A stretch of DNA of 64,000 nt from Paenibacillus alba (GCF_013204855.1 NZ_JABMKZ010000015.1:62001-126000), one strand, 5' to 3'; counted from the first letter of the stretch, positions 36,785-46,600 are shown. Translations and numbers: made by a program. Notes: generated from the sequence alone by a model not told the origin.

Positions 36785-37461
36785 CGTTCCTCCTCGAATT
36801 TATACCCGGATCGAATGACTGTGCGAATATGGCGGGCTTCGTCTCCGAGCTTTCCGCGCAGCTTTTTGATATGCGTGTCTACGACGCGCAGGTCACCGAA
36901 ATAATCAAACCCCCATACGTGATCGAGAATCGTTTCGCGGGAGAGCACAATGCCCTCATTTTTGGACAAGTATAGAAGGAGTTCGTATTCCTTGGGCGTC
37001 AGGTCGATTTCCTGTCTATCCACTTCGACCCGATGCGACCTTCGATTAATGGAAATCCGCCCAAAATTCAGAAGGTGCTCGTCTTTCCCTACCGTTCCTT
37101 CGACACGCTTCATCAGACTGACTGCTCGGGCTACCAGCACTTTGGGGCTGAAGGGTTTGGTTACATAATCGTCCGCACCCAACTCAAATCCAAGCATTTT
37201 ATCGTCGTCCTCAGATTTGGCAGTCAGCATAATAATCGGTACGGCTGATTGGGCACGAATCCGCTTGCAAACAGCCCATCCGTCCAACTCCGGCATAAGA
37301 ATATCCAAAATAACCAGATCGGCATCCAGCTTTTCCAGCATTTCCAGCGCTTGCAAGCCATTTTCCGCCTCATAGACGATCCATTGCTCCCGTTTGAAAT
37401 AATCGCCCACGATTTCGCGGATCAAACTTTCATCTTCAATAAGCAAAACCTTGCGATCCAT
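36781..37461 (-). CDS. OmpR/PhoB-family response regulator
   Basis: A 226-residue protein. The receiver domain (1-120) has the acidic pair E9-D10, phosphoacceptor Asp53 (VILDILMPELDG), Thr in IMLTAKS and Lys in VTKPFSP. The C-terminal winged helix (130-226) has DLTPKEYELLLYLSKNEG and DTHIKKLRGKLGDEARHIRTVIRSGYKF, as in OmpR/PhoB. It is the first gene of the two-component pair and stands back to back with the PerM-PssA-like-DedA cluster at 37647, which may be a target. That link is inference from position. Confidence 0.95.
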   Translation of the reverse strand: MDRKVLLIEDESLIREIVGDYFKREQWIVYEAENGLQALEMLEKLDADLVILDILMPELDGWAVCKRIRAQSAVPIIMLTAKSEDDDKMLGFELGADDYVTKPFSPKVLVARAVSLMKRVEGTVGKDEHLLNFGRISINRRSHRVEVDRQEIDLTPKEYELLLYLSKNEGIVLSRETILDHVWGFDYFGDLRVVDTHIKKLRGKLGDEARHIRTVIRSGYKFEEER

Positions 37462-37646
37462 GCTGCAGCTGCCTCCTCTACACTCGTACGTTATAAGACA
37501 AGAATAGCGGATTCTTGTGTTTTCTATGTGTTCTCAGATAGAGCTATTATACAAAATTACTTCCCATAAAACACATGAAGGACACAACACACCGCTATAA
37601 TCAGGATGGAGCAGATCGAAATTGAGGTCCCGAAAGGAAGTCGTCT

Positions 37647-38663
37647 ATGAATATCATGGCTATTTTGCAAAAAAAAGAAGTGCAGCGCTTTGCCGTATTA
37701 GCCTTGTTTTGCCTTGTTCTCTATTTTATTCGCAGCATGCTGAATCTTGTTCTACTGACCTTCTTGCTGACATTTTTAATGAATCGGCTGCACCAATACA
37801 GTAAGCGATGGATCGAAAAAATTATCCCAGTCAACTCCAAATTTCTGCTTGCGCTCATTTATGGTGCCCTTCTAACGCTTGTGGTTGTTGCAGGCGCCAA
37901 ATTTTTCCCTGCTCTGGTCCGCCAAATCGCCCAACTGTTCGAACTTGTCAGGCAGCTCTATGACAATCCTCAGAACGAAGTGGCGGGCTACATAACCACG
38001 TGGTTGGACAGTCTCGACCTTCCTAGCATGGTGAAGCCAGGCTTCGATTTCATGATCAAAATTGGCAACCTCGGATTTCAAGCCTTTTTGGCCTTGATGC
38101 TTAGCCTGTTCCTGCTTTTGGGCAAAGAAAACGTCATTCGCTTCACCGCGCAATTCCACACCAGCAAGCTGGGCTGGTTCTCCAAGGAAGTTGAGTTTTT
38201 CGGCAAAAAACTCGTTCAGACATTCGGCAAAGTTATCGAAGCCCAACTGCTGATCGCCTTGATCAACTCCTTGATGACGACCTTCGCGCTATGGCTGATG
38301 GGCTTTCCCAATCTGATCGGTTTGGCCTTGCTTATTTATGTCCTCGGGCTTGTACCGGTAGCTGGCGTCTTTCTATCGCTGATTCCGCTAAGTATGATTG
38401 CTTTTAGTTTGGGCGGATTCACTTATATTATTTACCTAGTTGTGGCTGTCACGATTATTCATGCTGTGGAAGCGTACGTGCTCAATCCCCGGCTGATGGC
38501 ATCCAAAACGCATTTGCCCGTCTTCTACACCTTTCTTGTTTTGCTCTTTTCCGAGCATTTCTTCGGCATTTGGGGATTGATCATCGGCATCCCAACCTTT
38601 GTTTTTTTACTTGATATTCTGGATATTCAAAAATCGGAAAAAACCAAACTTTCCAACACCTAG
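37647..38663 (+). CDS. AI-2E family transporter (PerM-like)
   Basis: A 338-residue membrane protein with about eight hydrophobic segments and the family marks: a paired helix near the N-terminus, a long amphipathic stretch (about 80-130), GKVIEAQLLIALINS, and the final GIPTFVFLLDIL. The family includes TqsA (AI-2 export) and sodium-proton antiporters, so the substrate is open. GAAAGGAAG precedes the ATG. It is the first of three membrane-protein genes on the plus strand. Confidence 0.88.
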   Translation: MNIMAILQKKEVQRFAVLALFCLVLYFIRSMLNLVLLTFLLTFLMNRLHQYSKRWIEKIIPVNSKFLLALIYGALLTLVVVAGAKFFPALVRQIAQLFELVRQLYDNPQNEVAGYITTWLDSLDLPSMVKPGFDFMIKIGNLGFQAFLALMLSLFLLLGKENVIRFTAQFHTSKLGWFSKEVEFFGKKLVQTFGKVIEAQLLIALINSLMTTFALWLMGFPNLIGLALLIYVLGLVPVAGVFLSLIPLSMIAFSLGGFTYIIYLVVAVTIIHAVEAYVLNPRLMASKTHLPVFYTFLVLLFSEHFFGIWGLIIGIPTFVFLLDILDIQKSEKTKLSNT

Positions 38664-38678
38664 AAAAGGAGTGATCCC

Positions 38679-39221
38679 ATGTCAGTCCAAACCATTCCCA
38701 CTTTGCTCAAAATGGCTGTTCTCAGTGGGGGCATGATGTCCATGTTTTTCTCGTTTCACGATAAACCATCCCAAGCGGTGCTTTGCATTGTCCTAGCGGC
38801 TGTATTGGCCGGATTTGACGAGTATATGGTCAGCAAACTGAGCCTTGCCACCGAATTCGGCAAAGAGTTCCGTTCGCTCGCAGAGCTGATTTCCTTTGGC
38901 GCGGCTCCAGCCTTAATCGTTTATCTGATCAGCTTGCACAAATTGCCCGTCTCAGGGCTGCTGCTTGCTTCTCTTTTCATCATTTGCGGTGCGCTTCGGC
39001 TGGCTCGGTTTAACATTGCAACCTGCGTTCATCGCCATCATACAGGTTTGCCTATTCATGTTGCAGGATGCCTGTTAGCCGTGCTTGCGCTATGGTCACC
39101 GATTCTGAATCATCTGGAATTAACGGTGATTCTGGTCATCGTTCTGTGCGGCTTGATGGTTAGTCGAATCAAAATACCAAAAATCAGCAAACCCAATCTT
39201 ATCCACAAAAAAAGCTTCTGA
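38679..39221 (+). CDS. Degenerate CDP-alcohol phosphotransferase (PssA-like), active-site residues lost
   Basis: A 180-residue membrane protein whose framework matches phosphatidylserine synthase PssA: an N-terminal IPTLLKM helix, FGKEFRSLAELISFGAAPALIVY, and CGALRLARFN. The family motif is D-x2-D-G-x2-A-R-x8-G-x3-D-x3-D. Here the same positions read A44, D47, E48, V51, S52, G61, R65, E69. The spacing is intact but three of the four metal-binding aspartates and the D-G and A-R pairs are gone. It should not catalyse the normal reaction. It may be a structural paralogue, a regulator of a true PssA, or a lipid-binding protein. The frame is open with AAAGGAG at 8 bases, so it does not look like ordinary decay. 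It follows PerM by 15 bases. Confidence 0.8.
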   Translation: MSVQTIPTLLKMAVLSGGMMSMFFSFHDKPSQAVLCIVLAAVLAGFDEYMVSKLSLATEFGKEFRSLAELISFGAAPALIVYLISLHKLPVSGLLLASLFIICGALRLARFNIATCVHRHHTGLPIHVAGCLLAVLALWSPILNHLELTVILVIVLCGLMVSRIKIPKISKPNLIHKKSF

Positions 39222-39264
39222 GGTAACCACCGATAAATCAGCAGACTTTCAGTAGAAATGGAGC

Positions 39265-39801
39265 GTGGTCGCCATAGCTTTCCTACAAGACATCATTATA
39301 CAATACGGATACATCGCCATTTTCTTCTGTTTGGCTCTTGGTATTATCGGCTTGCCCGTCCCTGATGAAATCCTAATGACCATTGTCGGCTACCTTTCCT
39401 CGATGGGGCTGCTTCTTCTCCCGCTATCCCTTGCGGTCAGCTTCTTCGGGGCCATGACCGGCATGCTGTGCAGTTACGCACTCGGGCGGAAATTCGGCAA
39501 GCCGCTGCTCTGGAAATACGGCAAATGGATCAAGCTTACGACAAAAAGGCTGGAGAAAACAGAGACTTGGTTCGAGCGCTACGGCCCCTGGGCCATATGC
39601 ATCGGCTACTACATTCCAGGTCTCCGCCATCTTACCTGCTACCTGGCAGGGGTAAGCGCTATGAGCCCCCGCAAATATTTACTTTATTCGGGCATGGGGG
39701 CCATGGTTTGGTGTGCTATTTTTATTTCTATCGGTTACTTTCTGGGAGCATCCGTCGATTTTTCCAATTATCATGCTTCTTTGCTGCGCTTGTTCTTCTA
39801 G
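39265..39801 (+). CDS. DedA-family membrane protein
   Basis: A 178-residue protein of the DedA/SNARE-associated family. The marks are IIQYGYIAIFFCL at the start, GLPVPDEILM with the conserved acidic residue, RYGPWAICIGYYIPGLRHLTCYLAG with the conserved Arg and Gly residues, and GAMVWCAIF. DedA proteins act as lipid scramblases or proton-dependent transporters, including flipping of undecaprenyl phosphate or phosphatidylethanolamine. The GTG at 39265 gives the normal length but its GGAG is too close, so translation may be weak or coupled. It is 43 bases after the PssA-like gene. Confidence 0.88.
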   Translation: MVAIAFLQDIIIQYGYIAIFFCLALGIIGLPVPDEILMTIVGYLSSMGLLLLPLSLAVSFFGAMTGMLCSYALGRKFGKPLLWKYGKWIKLTTKRLEKTETWFERYGPWAICIGYYIPGLRHLTCYLAGVSAMSPRKYLLYSGMGAMVWCAIFISIGYFLGASVDFSNYHASLLRLFF

Positions 39802-39890
39802 AGGGCTTTGAGAGGCTCTGTGACCATCCATGTGCGAAGGCACAGGATGGACAAGGCCTACTTAATATAGCAAATTGCTCACACTCCGGC

Positions 39891-40079
39891 GCGAAAAGGA
39901 ACTATGATCCCCTATTTGCCTCAGAATCCTCGATTTGCTGCTGAAAGGGAAGTAGGATCCCTTATTTCACCTCTTTGCCGTGAAAATCCATCAAGTTAGA
40001 CCAATTAACGTACCACAGTTCCCTTTAACAAGCCAAATGGTTGTTTTGAGGCTAAATAAGGGAACCTAGTTCCCTCTGG
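39891..40079. repeat. GGAACT/TTCCC palindromic repeat cluster, copy 2
   Basis: The 451-base gap between 39802 and 40252 has no gene. It contains AAAAGGAACTATGATCCCCTATTT, AAAGGGAAGTAGGATCCCTTATTT, CCACAGTTCCCTTT and AATAAGGGAACCTAGTTCCCTC, units of the same family as 17297-17556. The remaining sequence before 40253 is probably the promoter of the next gene. Confidence 0.7.
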
Positions 40080-40252
40080 GGGGTCAATGATCAAATTAGT
40101 TAATTCTAAGTACTCCAGCTGAGCGTTCCACCTTACGGAACTTGATCTCAAGCACTAGGATGTTCCTCCTTTTGACCCTTGTATTTCCTTTATTTGTTAT
40201 ATATAGTGTTAAAGGTGAGTTGGAACTAATACAGATACGAGGAGAGATACGA

Positions 40253-40915
40253 ATGAAAAAAACGATAGTTTCTATCGTCGGGTTGTCACTACTTTTCGGC
40301 GCAGCAGGTGGCGTTTATGCAGGAGCTAATTTACAAGAAATTAAGGCTTATCTGAACAACGATATAAAGGTAAAAGTAAACGGAGCTGCAGTTCAACTTT
40401 TGGATGCACAAGGGAATGTGGTAACTCCAATTACATATGATGGAAGCACCTACTTGCCAGCACGCGCCATAGCAAATTCGTTAAACGTAGCCGTAGACTA
40501 TGATGCCGCTTCAAACAGCGTATTATTTGGCGAAAAGGTTGATGGCACTCCCGTTAATGCTGGTCAAACTTTCTATCAAGCTATTAAAGATCCTAATTTG
40601 ACGAAATATAAAAGCAAGGATTATACGGAAGTCATTAAAGATACTAAAAGCTCAGGATCTAACTTCACTTTAGAGCCAAAGGGCAAGTATCAAAAGCTTT
40701 ATTTGCAAGTTGCCGCTATCGGTTCAGATGTTGAATTGAAAATTCAAGACAAGAATAGCGTTTTGCTTAAACAAGATACCGTAAGTATCGCTGATGGATT
40801 AAAAACAATCGAAGTCAATATAGCGGGATTAAGCGATGTCACCGTTTTCTATTCGTATGAAAATGACGATAAATCAGGCATTTTCGTACCTTTAACAACT
40901 TCTTACTATAAATAA
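40253..40915 (+). CDS. Secreted protein with copper-amine-oxidase-like stalk domain
   Basis: A 220-residue exported protein with a signal peptide ending near VYAG (about 21). Residues 25-90 match the stalk domain common in Paenibacillus (IKVKVNGAAVQLLDAQGNVV, STYLPARAIANSLN, VDYDAASNSVLF). The C-terminal half (100-220) is a strand-rich domain of unknown family (LYLQVAAIGSDVELKIQ, LSDVTVFYSYENDD), possibly carbohydrate- or wall-binding. The ATG at 40253 follows GAGGAGAG; the longer frame from 40142 has no ribosome site. It ends 39 bases before a strong terminator and stands alone. Confidence 0.82.
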   Translation: MKKTIVSIVGLSLLFGAAGGVYAGANLQEIKAYLNNDIKVKVNGAAVQLLDAQGNVVTPITYDGSTYLPARAIANSLNVAVDYDAASNSVLFGEKVDGTPVNAGQTFYQAIKDPNLTKYKSKDYTEVIKDTKSSGSNFTLEPKGKYQKLYLQVAAIGSDVELKIQDKNSVLLKQDTVSIADGLKTIEVNIAGLSDVTVFYSYENDDKSGIFVPLTTSYYK

Positions 40916-40954
40916 TTAAAACTTGCGATTGAACTCTTCCCTCCCCAAATACGG

Positions 40955-40991
40955 AAAAAGTCCTTGAAATCAATGATTTCAAGGACTTTTT
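40955..40991. terminator. Strong terminator, 18-bp perfect stem
   Basis: AAAAAGTCCTTGAAATCA, one base, then its exact reverse complement ending in TTTTT. It follows the stalk-domain gene and may work in both directions, since the DUF3891 gene converges on it. Confidence 0.85.
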
Positions 40992-41070
40992 TATGCATGA
41001 CGATGCTCACAATGCAACAACCCCTGAACCACCGCCGCGGCTGCTCACCTATCCATAGTTCCTTCATCGT

Positions 41071-41841
41071 CTAAGCTTTTGTCAACGTAAGGATTAGCTT
41101 GGAAAGCTTGGCTTGTTTATAGGCGCCAGTTAATCCAAGCAGTGAAACGTCGGCTGTCTCCACTTCACGATATGGAATTTCAAGTTGCAAATCGGTTTGA
41201 AAAGGGAATGCGGTAAGCCGCACAATCGCTTCTCCGTCCCAACTAGGGATCACCGGATTCCCCCCGAGAAAATCAAAGGTTTCCGTCAATCCATCACGGA
41301 ACCAATTCTCCTTCGACTTCACAGTGCCCGGAGGATGGATACACATATATATACTCAAATCATCGCAGAAACGGAGCAAGGCTAGGTGAAAGGCAAGTCT
41401 TGCCTTGGCATCCTGGCTCTGCAGATGAAGCAGCTCCTCGAGCCTTTCCTGACGTTTCTTTTCCAATTTAAGAAAATCAACAGCGTGAGGGTCTTCCGGT
41501 ATCATTTGCATGAGCTTGCAGAATTGCAGGCTGCAAAGAAGAGCGGCATAAGGATTTACGTCCTCTACTTCATTTACGCCCAAGTGGTAAAAATGCTTTT
41601 TGATAGCAAGCGGATAGTTCCAAAAACCATAGGGCAATCGTTGCCCAATTTCCCAAATCGGGCACTCATCCAGATCTATCCAACCTCGATCATGCTCCTT
41701 CACTGCATACATCACATCATCCCAGTACTCTGCTCCAATAAACCAATCCTTTTTCCATGCAGCCGCTATCTTCCCCGCCAATTGAGCATGCTGATGTTGC
41801 TCATAGAATCGCAAAGTGCCCTTGTGCTCATAAACGATCAT
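41071..41841 (-). CDS. DUF3891 family protein
   Basis: About 256 residues, soluble. It matches the uncharacterised DUF3891 family: an N-terminal EQHQHAQLAGKIAAAWKKDWF helix, VKEHDRGWIDLDECP, and a central helical part with YAALLCSLQFCKL, followed by a strand-rich tail. The spaced histidines and aspartates (H near 17-19, EHDRGW, D/H pairs) resemble an HD-type metal site, but no activity is established as far as I know. The ATG at 41841 and the GTG one codon upstream are both possible. No functional link with its neighbours is evident. Confidence 0.78.
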   Translation of the reverse strand: MIVYEHKGTLRFYEQHQHAQLAGKIAAAWKKDWFIGAEYWDDVMYAVKEHDRGWIDLDECPIWEIGQRLPYGFWNYPLAIKKHFYHLGVNEVEDVNPYAALLCSLQFCKLMQMIPEDPHAVDFLKLEKKRQERLEELLHLQSQDAKARLAFHLALLRFCDDLSIYMCIHPPGTVKSKENWFRDGLTETFDFLGGNPVIPSWDGEAIVRLTAFPFQTDLQLEIPYREVETADVSLLGLTGAYKQAKLSKLILTLTKA

Positions 41842-41935
41842 CACTCCACCCCCAGCGTTTATAACGTAATACTAATTTTTAACTTGGAGGATGTCAAAGG
41901 AAATCATGATTATAGATAAGCTTGTTAAATAGAAA

Positions 41936-41973
41936 ACAAGCAAGCACCTGAAATTATCAGAATGCTTGCTTGT
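41936..41973 (-). terminator. Terminator of asd
   Basis: ACAAGCAAGCA and TGCTTGCTTGT form an 11-bp perfect stem; on the minus strand it is followed by TTTTCTATTT. Confidence 0.8.
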
Positions 41974-42003
41974 GGTCTATCTATTTCATATATAGTTATC
42001 CTT

Positions 42004-43089
42004 TTACTTTGCTTGAATATACCCTTCAGCTTTCAGCAGCTCGGCAATCAGAACCGCGCCGCCTGCCGCGCCGCGCAGCGTATTGTGCGATAGCCCGACA
42101 AATTTAAAATCGTAGATGGAATCTTCGCGCAATCTCCCGACTGACACGCCCATACCGTTCTCAATGTCTCGATCGAGCTTCGTCTGCGGTCTGTTCTCTT
42201 CCTCAAAATAGGTGATGAATTGCTTTGGTGCGCTGGGCAGACCAAGCTCCTGCGGACGTCCTTTGAATTTCAACCAGCGATCGAGAATTTCGTCTTTCGA
42301 AGGTTTTTTCTCGAACGAAGCAAATACGGTTGCCAAATGTCCATCTGTAACAGGAACACGGATACATTGGGTCGTAATTAACGGTGAGCTGGCTTTAATA
42401 ATTTGTCCATTGTCAACACTTCCCCAGATGCGCAGCGGCTCCTGCTCGCTTTTCTCTTCCTCGCCGCCAATATAAGGGATCACATTATCCAGCATATCCG
42501 GCCAATCCGTAAAGTTTTTGCCTGCTCCGGATATCGCTTGATAGGTCGATGCAACCACTTGTGTGGGTTTGTAATCCAACAGTGCGTGAAGTGCCGGCAC
42601 ATAGCTCTGGATCGAGCAGTTAGGCTTAACCGCAATAAATCCAGTCGCAGTTCCGAGCCGTTTTCTTTGAGCGGCAATGACATCCAGATGCCCTGGATTA
42701 ATTTCCGGGATAACCATCGGAATATCCGGCGTCCAACGATGAGCCGAATTGTTAGAAATAACGGGCGTGCCCGTTTTGGCGTACGCGTCTTCCAGCGCTT
42801 GAATTTCAGCCTTTTTCATATCAACTGCGCAGAAGATAAAATCTACCTGATTGGCAACTTCCTCCACTTTCGATGCATCTAGGACAACGATGTGTTTCAC
42901 GTCTTCCGGGATCGGACTAGCCAATTTCCATCTGCCCGCTACGGATTCTTCATACGTTTTACCAGCTGAACCGGCACTAGCCGCAATCGTCGTTACTTGA
43001 AACCATGGATGCTGATCCAGCAGCTGAACAAATCGCTGCCCCACCATACCCGTACCTCCAACAATACCAACCTTCAATTTTGCTGTCAT
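42004..43089 (-). CDS. asd: Aspartate-semialdehyde dehydrogenase
   Basis: A 361-residue enzyme that reduces beta-aspartyl phosphate to aspartate semialdehyde with NADPH, the branch-point step to lysine, threonine, methionine and diaminopimelate. The NADP loop GIVGGTGMVGQRF (8-20) and the nucleophile Cys158 in KPNCSIQ are clear. NNSAHRW, QAISGAGK and LSHNTLRGAAGG are the marks of the archaeal/fungal-type (longer) Asd rather than the common E. coli type. The ATG has GGAAAGGA upstream. A T-box leader with its own terminator lies 110-400 bases ahead, so expression should rise when a cognate tRNA is uncharged. It is monocistronic, with a terminator behind it. Confidence 0.93.
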   Translation of the reverse strand: MTAKLKVGIVGGTGMVGQRFVQLLDQHPWFQVTTIAASAGSAGKTYEESVAGRWKLASPIPEDVKHIVVLDASKVEEVANQVDFIFCAVDMKKAEIQALEDAYAKTGTPVISNNSAHRWTPDIPMVIPEINPGHLDVIAAQRKRLGTATGFIAVKPNCSIQSYVPALHALLDYKPTQVVASTYQAISGAGKNFTDWPDMLDNVIPYIGGEEEKSEQEPLRIWGSVDNGQIIKASSPLITTQCIRVPVTDGHLATVFASFEKKPSKDEILDRWLKFKGRPQELGLPSAPKQFITYFEEENRPQTKLDRDIENGMGVSVGRLREDSIYDFKFVGLSHNTLRGAAGGAVLIAELLKAEGYIQAK

Positions 43090-43198
43090 TTTATGTTCAA
43101 ATCCTTTCCATATTTATCTTCATTTACTAACTATTCAATTCATTTGATTTGATTTGGTGTACCCTCATCTGCCACTATGTTGTATTTCTTTAGCACAA

Positions 43199-43490
43199 CA
43201 AAAAAAATCCCACCCCCAAGACTTGTTTCAGTCTTAGGGACGAGATTGTTGAACTCGTGGTACCACCCCAGATTCGCCGATATGTCGCCATATTAGCCTC
43301 TTCAAGTACGGCATTACATGTAATGCTTATACTTTAGCTCTGTAACAGGAGCTCCTGTCACACCATCCCCCTGTTTGATGGAGTTCCGATGTGCTGCTCT
43401 GAGTCTTTGTTCAATAACGGATTCTTGCTCCTTTTCAGCGAACGGAGCTCTCTGTGAAAGAATTCACCTATTTACTCTTCTCTTCATTGC
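43199..43490 (-). promoter_or_regulatory. T-box leader of asd
   Basis: On the minus strand the T-box core GGGGTGGTACCACGAG (43254-43269) is followed by a terminator stem, CTCGTCCCTAAGACT with AAGTCTTGGGGGTGGGA, and eight T residues (43199-43247). Upstream, an AGUA-type motif and the AGAGAGCTCC...GGAGC stem (around 43430-43480) fit Stem I. The 522-base gap between 43090 and 43611 contains nothing else that I can identify. The specifier codon is uncertain; AAA at 43406-43408 within GAACAAAGAC is the best candidate. Confidence 0.88.
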
Positions 43491-43611
43491 ATTTGAACGT
43501 TGCGATTATATTATCAAATAACGCGGAGAAGGTAAACAAATTTTTTCAAAATTCGAAAACATGACAAATTTGAGCCTAAAAATCACAACGTCCAGCAATG
43601 GTTCATTTGCT

Positions 43612-46600
43612 TTATTTTACTTGGACAAGTATCGTTTCATTCGCTGTGATTCGTGCCGCGACGCTCGTCGGCGGTGCATAATCGTCGGGAGCCATCATTT
43701 GAAACGCTCTAAATTTCGTCGGATCTTTCGCCCCGCCTATCCCGGAGCCCCACTCGATGTACCCTTCCCGGCTTCCGGCATCATTCTCATTGACTAACAT
43801 AGAGAAACTGATAACATTGCCTGCTGTCGGTAGGATTGGCTCAAATTCTCTCCAAGGCATCATTAAGCGGTATTTCGTCACCTTATGCTCCTCATCGCGG
43901 GAAACCTTTAAATCCATATCGCCATTATCATGGATGCCAAGAGGAATGCCTTCGGGCCCGTTATAAAAGTAAATCTGCGGTCCTTGCGGCGTTTGCGAAA
44001 TGCCGATCTCATAATTGTAGGTAACCATGCCGGGAATGCCGCCTGCCATGCCAAACTGAATGCTGTCATTTTTGTATATTTCCTGTCCGACAAACGGGTA
44101 CTTAAACACATCATCTACAATATCTGCTTCTAAATAAAAATTCGTTTCATCCCAGGACAGATTAAAGCTTCCGCTTAAGTCATCAGGCCCAGTGTAAGAA
44201 CCCGCTTGGATCCTGTTCGTTCCGGAACTCAAAAGAATAGGAACAGGTTCATCGGCTCCACCACGGTAAGCCACACGATTAAAATCAAGAGAACTGACAA
44301 TTGGAATGGGATCATAGCCAGCTAAAACAATTGTGACATCCAGCGGATAGGACACCCCTTCCACAAATCCCGGTAACGGGATCGATTCCACAGCGCTCGA
44401 AGAAGGTGCAATCGTCCTTGTCGCGACCGTGCCGCTTAATTGACCGATCGACCAATCTATTTTCGCCAATTCCAGAGGTGTTGCGAGCGCATGGTTATCA
44501 ATAATGACTTGCACAGTTGGATCAATCCCTGGTTCAGCTGCTAAGAATGGCTTGAGCTCAACGGTAAAGGGCTTTCGGAAGGGGATATCTGCATATACCA
44601 ATCCGAGTGGATTGCCGTCCGCAGAAGTAAGCCTTCCACGGACAGACATGCTCCCCTCATGATCCTGACCAGGTACTTGGATCGAAAGGTTCGCAGTGGC
44701 ATTTGCGGCAGCGGCAAAAGGATAGTTGCGCCCGTTTACTTCGATCATCCCCGATAAGGGAACGTTATCCGTATTGGTTACGCTCAGCTTCAGCTTGCCT
44801 TCCTCCCGAATGAGGGAGGTCTCACCGGCCAGAACGAACGTACGATCCTCTTGCATGCTCTCAATCGCCCCGTGAATATAGATCGGCTCACTGTTCAATG
44901 TCAAATGAACCTTTCCCCTAACAGGCGTATAGACGGTTTCGTTGCCCATATAATCAACAATCCGAATCGGTGTTTGTGTCCCTATCGCAACAGGTCTTGG
45001 TTGAACCGCCCACGCGGCCCGAACATCCTCACTGCCTTTCTTGAATAAATAATGATAATAGGAGCCTGCAGCAGACAGGTCTGTGTTAAAGCTGGCCCCT
45101 GACAACTGACGGATCATGACAGCATAGGCCGTGAAAGCGGGTTTTGGCGTATAAGCGCCCAGTTCGTCAGCTTTATTGCGGATGAGGCCGAAATTATCCT
45201 CATTGTTGCTTTTATTCACACCGTCGTTCATAAGATCATACCAGTAAATTTTCTCCACACCGTTCGCCAAGGAAAGGACGTACCCGCGCACCAAATCATC
45301 TGCCGATTTCTTTTCACTGACTCCCGAAAGGCTGTTGTGTGTCGGCCAGCCAATTTCTGAAAGCCAGAGAGGAATCGTGTTTCCTCCGTTATATTTGCGA
45401 ACCAGATCATTCACATCCTTGATTGATTTCACCAACAATTCAGGATCCTTTGGATACACGTACGGATGAATCGTCAGCGCATCCATATAATTCAGGCCGC
45501 CCAGCTTCATGACGGACTCCAGCCAGGACATGGGGACGCCCGCCGTGGACATGCCGGAAACGATCGTGTCCGGATGTGCGGATTTAACGGTTTCATAGGT
45601 TTTCTTTAAGATTGGGAAATAATACTCCGGCTTGGAGTCGGCAGGTCCCGTTCCGCGATCCCCAAAGCCGATGTTAAACTCATTATAGACTTCCACCTGT
45701 TTCAAAAAGTGGGTATAGCTAGGCGCTGTTGCATCTGCTCCATTGTAAGCATCCAAAATTGCCTTCGCATGATTAGCAAAGCCCTCTCTGCCTTCATCGG
45801 TATAAGGCGTGCTGTTTGAATCATAGAGCGGATTGGTGAAAGCAAGCACCCACAGCTGATCCAGCGATTTTTCCCGGAAATCGTTCTGATACTCTGCGGC
45901 AACCGGAGATACAGGGACAGTATAGACACCCTTCTGCTTCTCCACGGAGCCCCATTCCGAGGCTTCCCGCACATTTTTGATCCCTGCCTTGGCAATAAGC
46001 CTTGTTAACGTTGGACTCCAGCCTTTACTGGTCCAGGTAAAATGCGTATTGACGCCGAAAGGGGAATCGCTGAGCTGGCTCACATCGAATGGCGTCAAGA
46101 CGGTAAAGCTCGTTTCGAGGGAGAGCGGATTTCGATTTTCCGACTCGGCCAGAACTTTTAGCGTAAAATACCCGCGTAATGAAGTCGGAAATGGAATCTG
46201 AACTGCTCCATTTTGCGGCGCGGCAGTGCCGGAAGCCACTTGCGAACCCCATACGTCCGCAATTTTCCAAGACACAGCCGTTCTACCTGTCTGAAGCTGC
46301 ATGCTCAGATCTTCATTGCTCCAATATACGTTGCCGAGCTGTGTCTGGATCAATTTAGTATCCAGCGTCCTAGCCGTTGCGAAAGGACCATCCGAACTCC
46401 AAACTCCGACTTGTCCCGCTTCAATTTTAATCGTATATGACTTTCCAACTGTCAGCCCGCTTAACGTATAGTTCGTTGTACTACCGCTTACTGTGCCAAC
46501 CAGAACGCCGCTAGCATATATGCGGTAAGCATCGGCGCCAATTGCAGGCGTCCAGCTTACGCCAATTTCGTCTTCTCCCTCCTTGACCACCGAAAGCTGC

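Noticed and set aside
38679..39221. Frameshift or pseudogene explanation for the PssA-like gene
   Set aside because: The frame is intact over the full family length, motif spacing is exact, and codon use is like its neighbours, so substitution rather than decay is the better reading.
39468..39944. 158-codon plus-strand frame overlapping the DedA gene
   Set aside because: It is the +1 shadow of DedA running into repeat DNA; DedA is clearly the real product.
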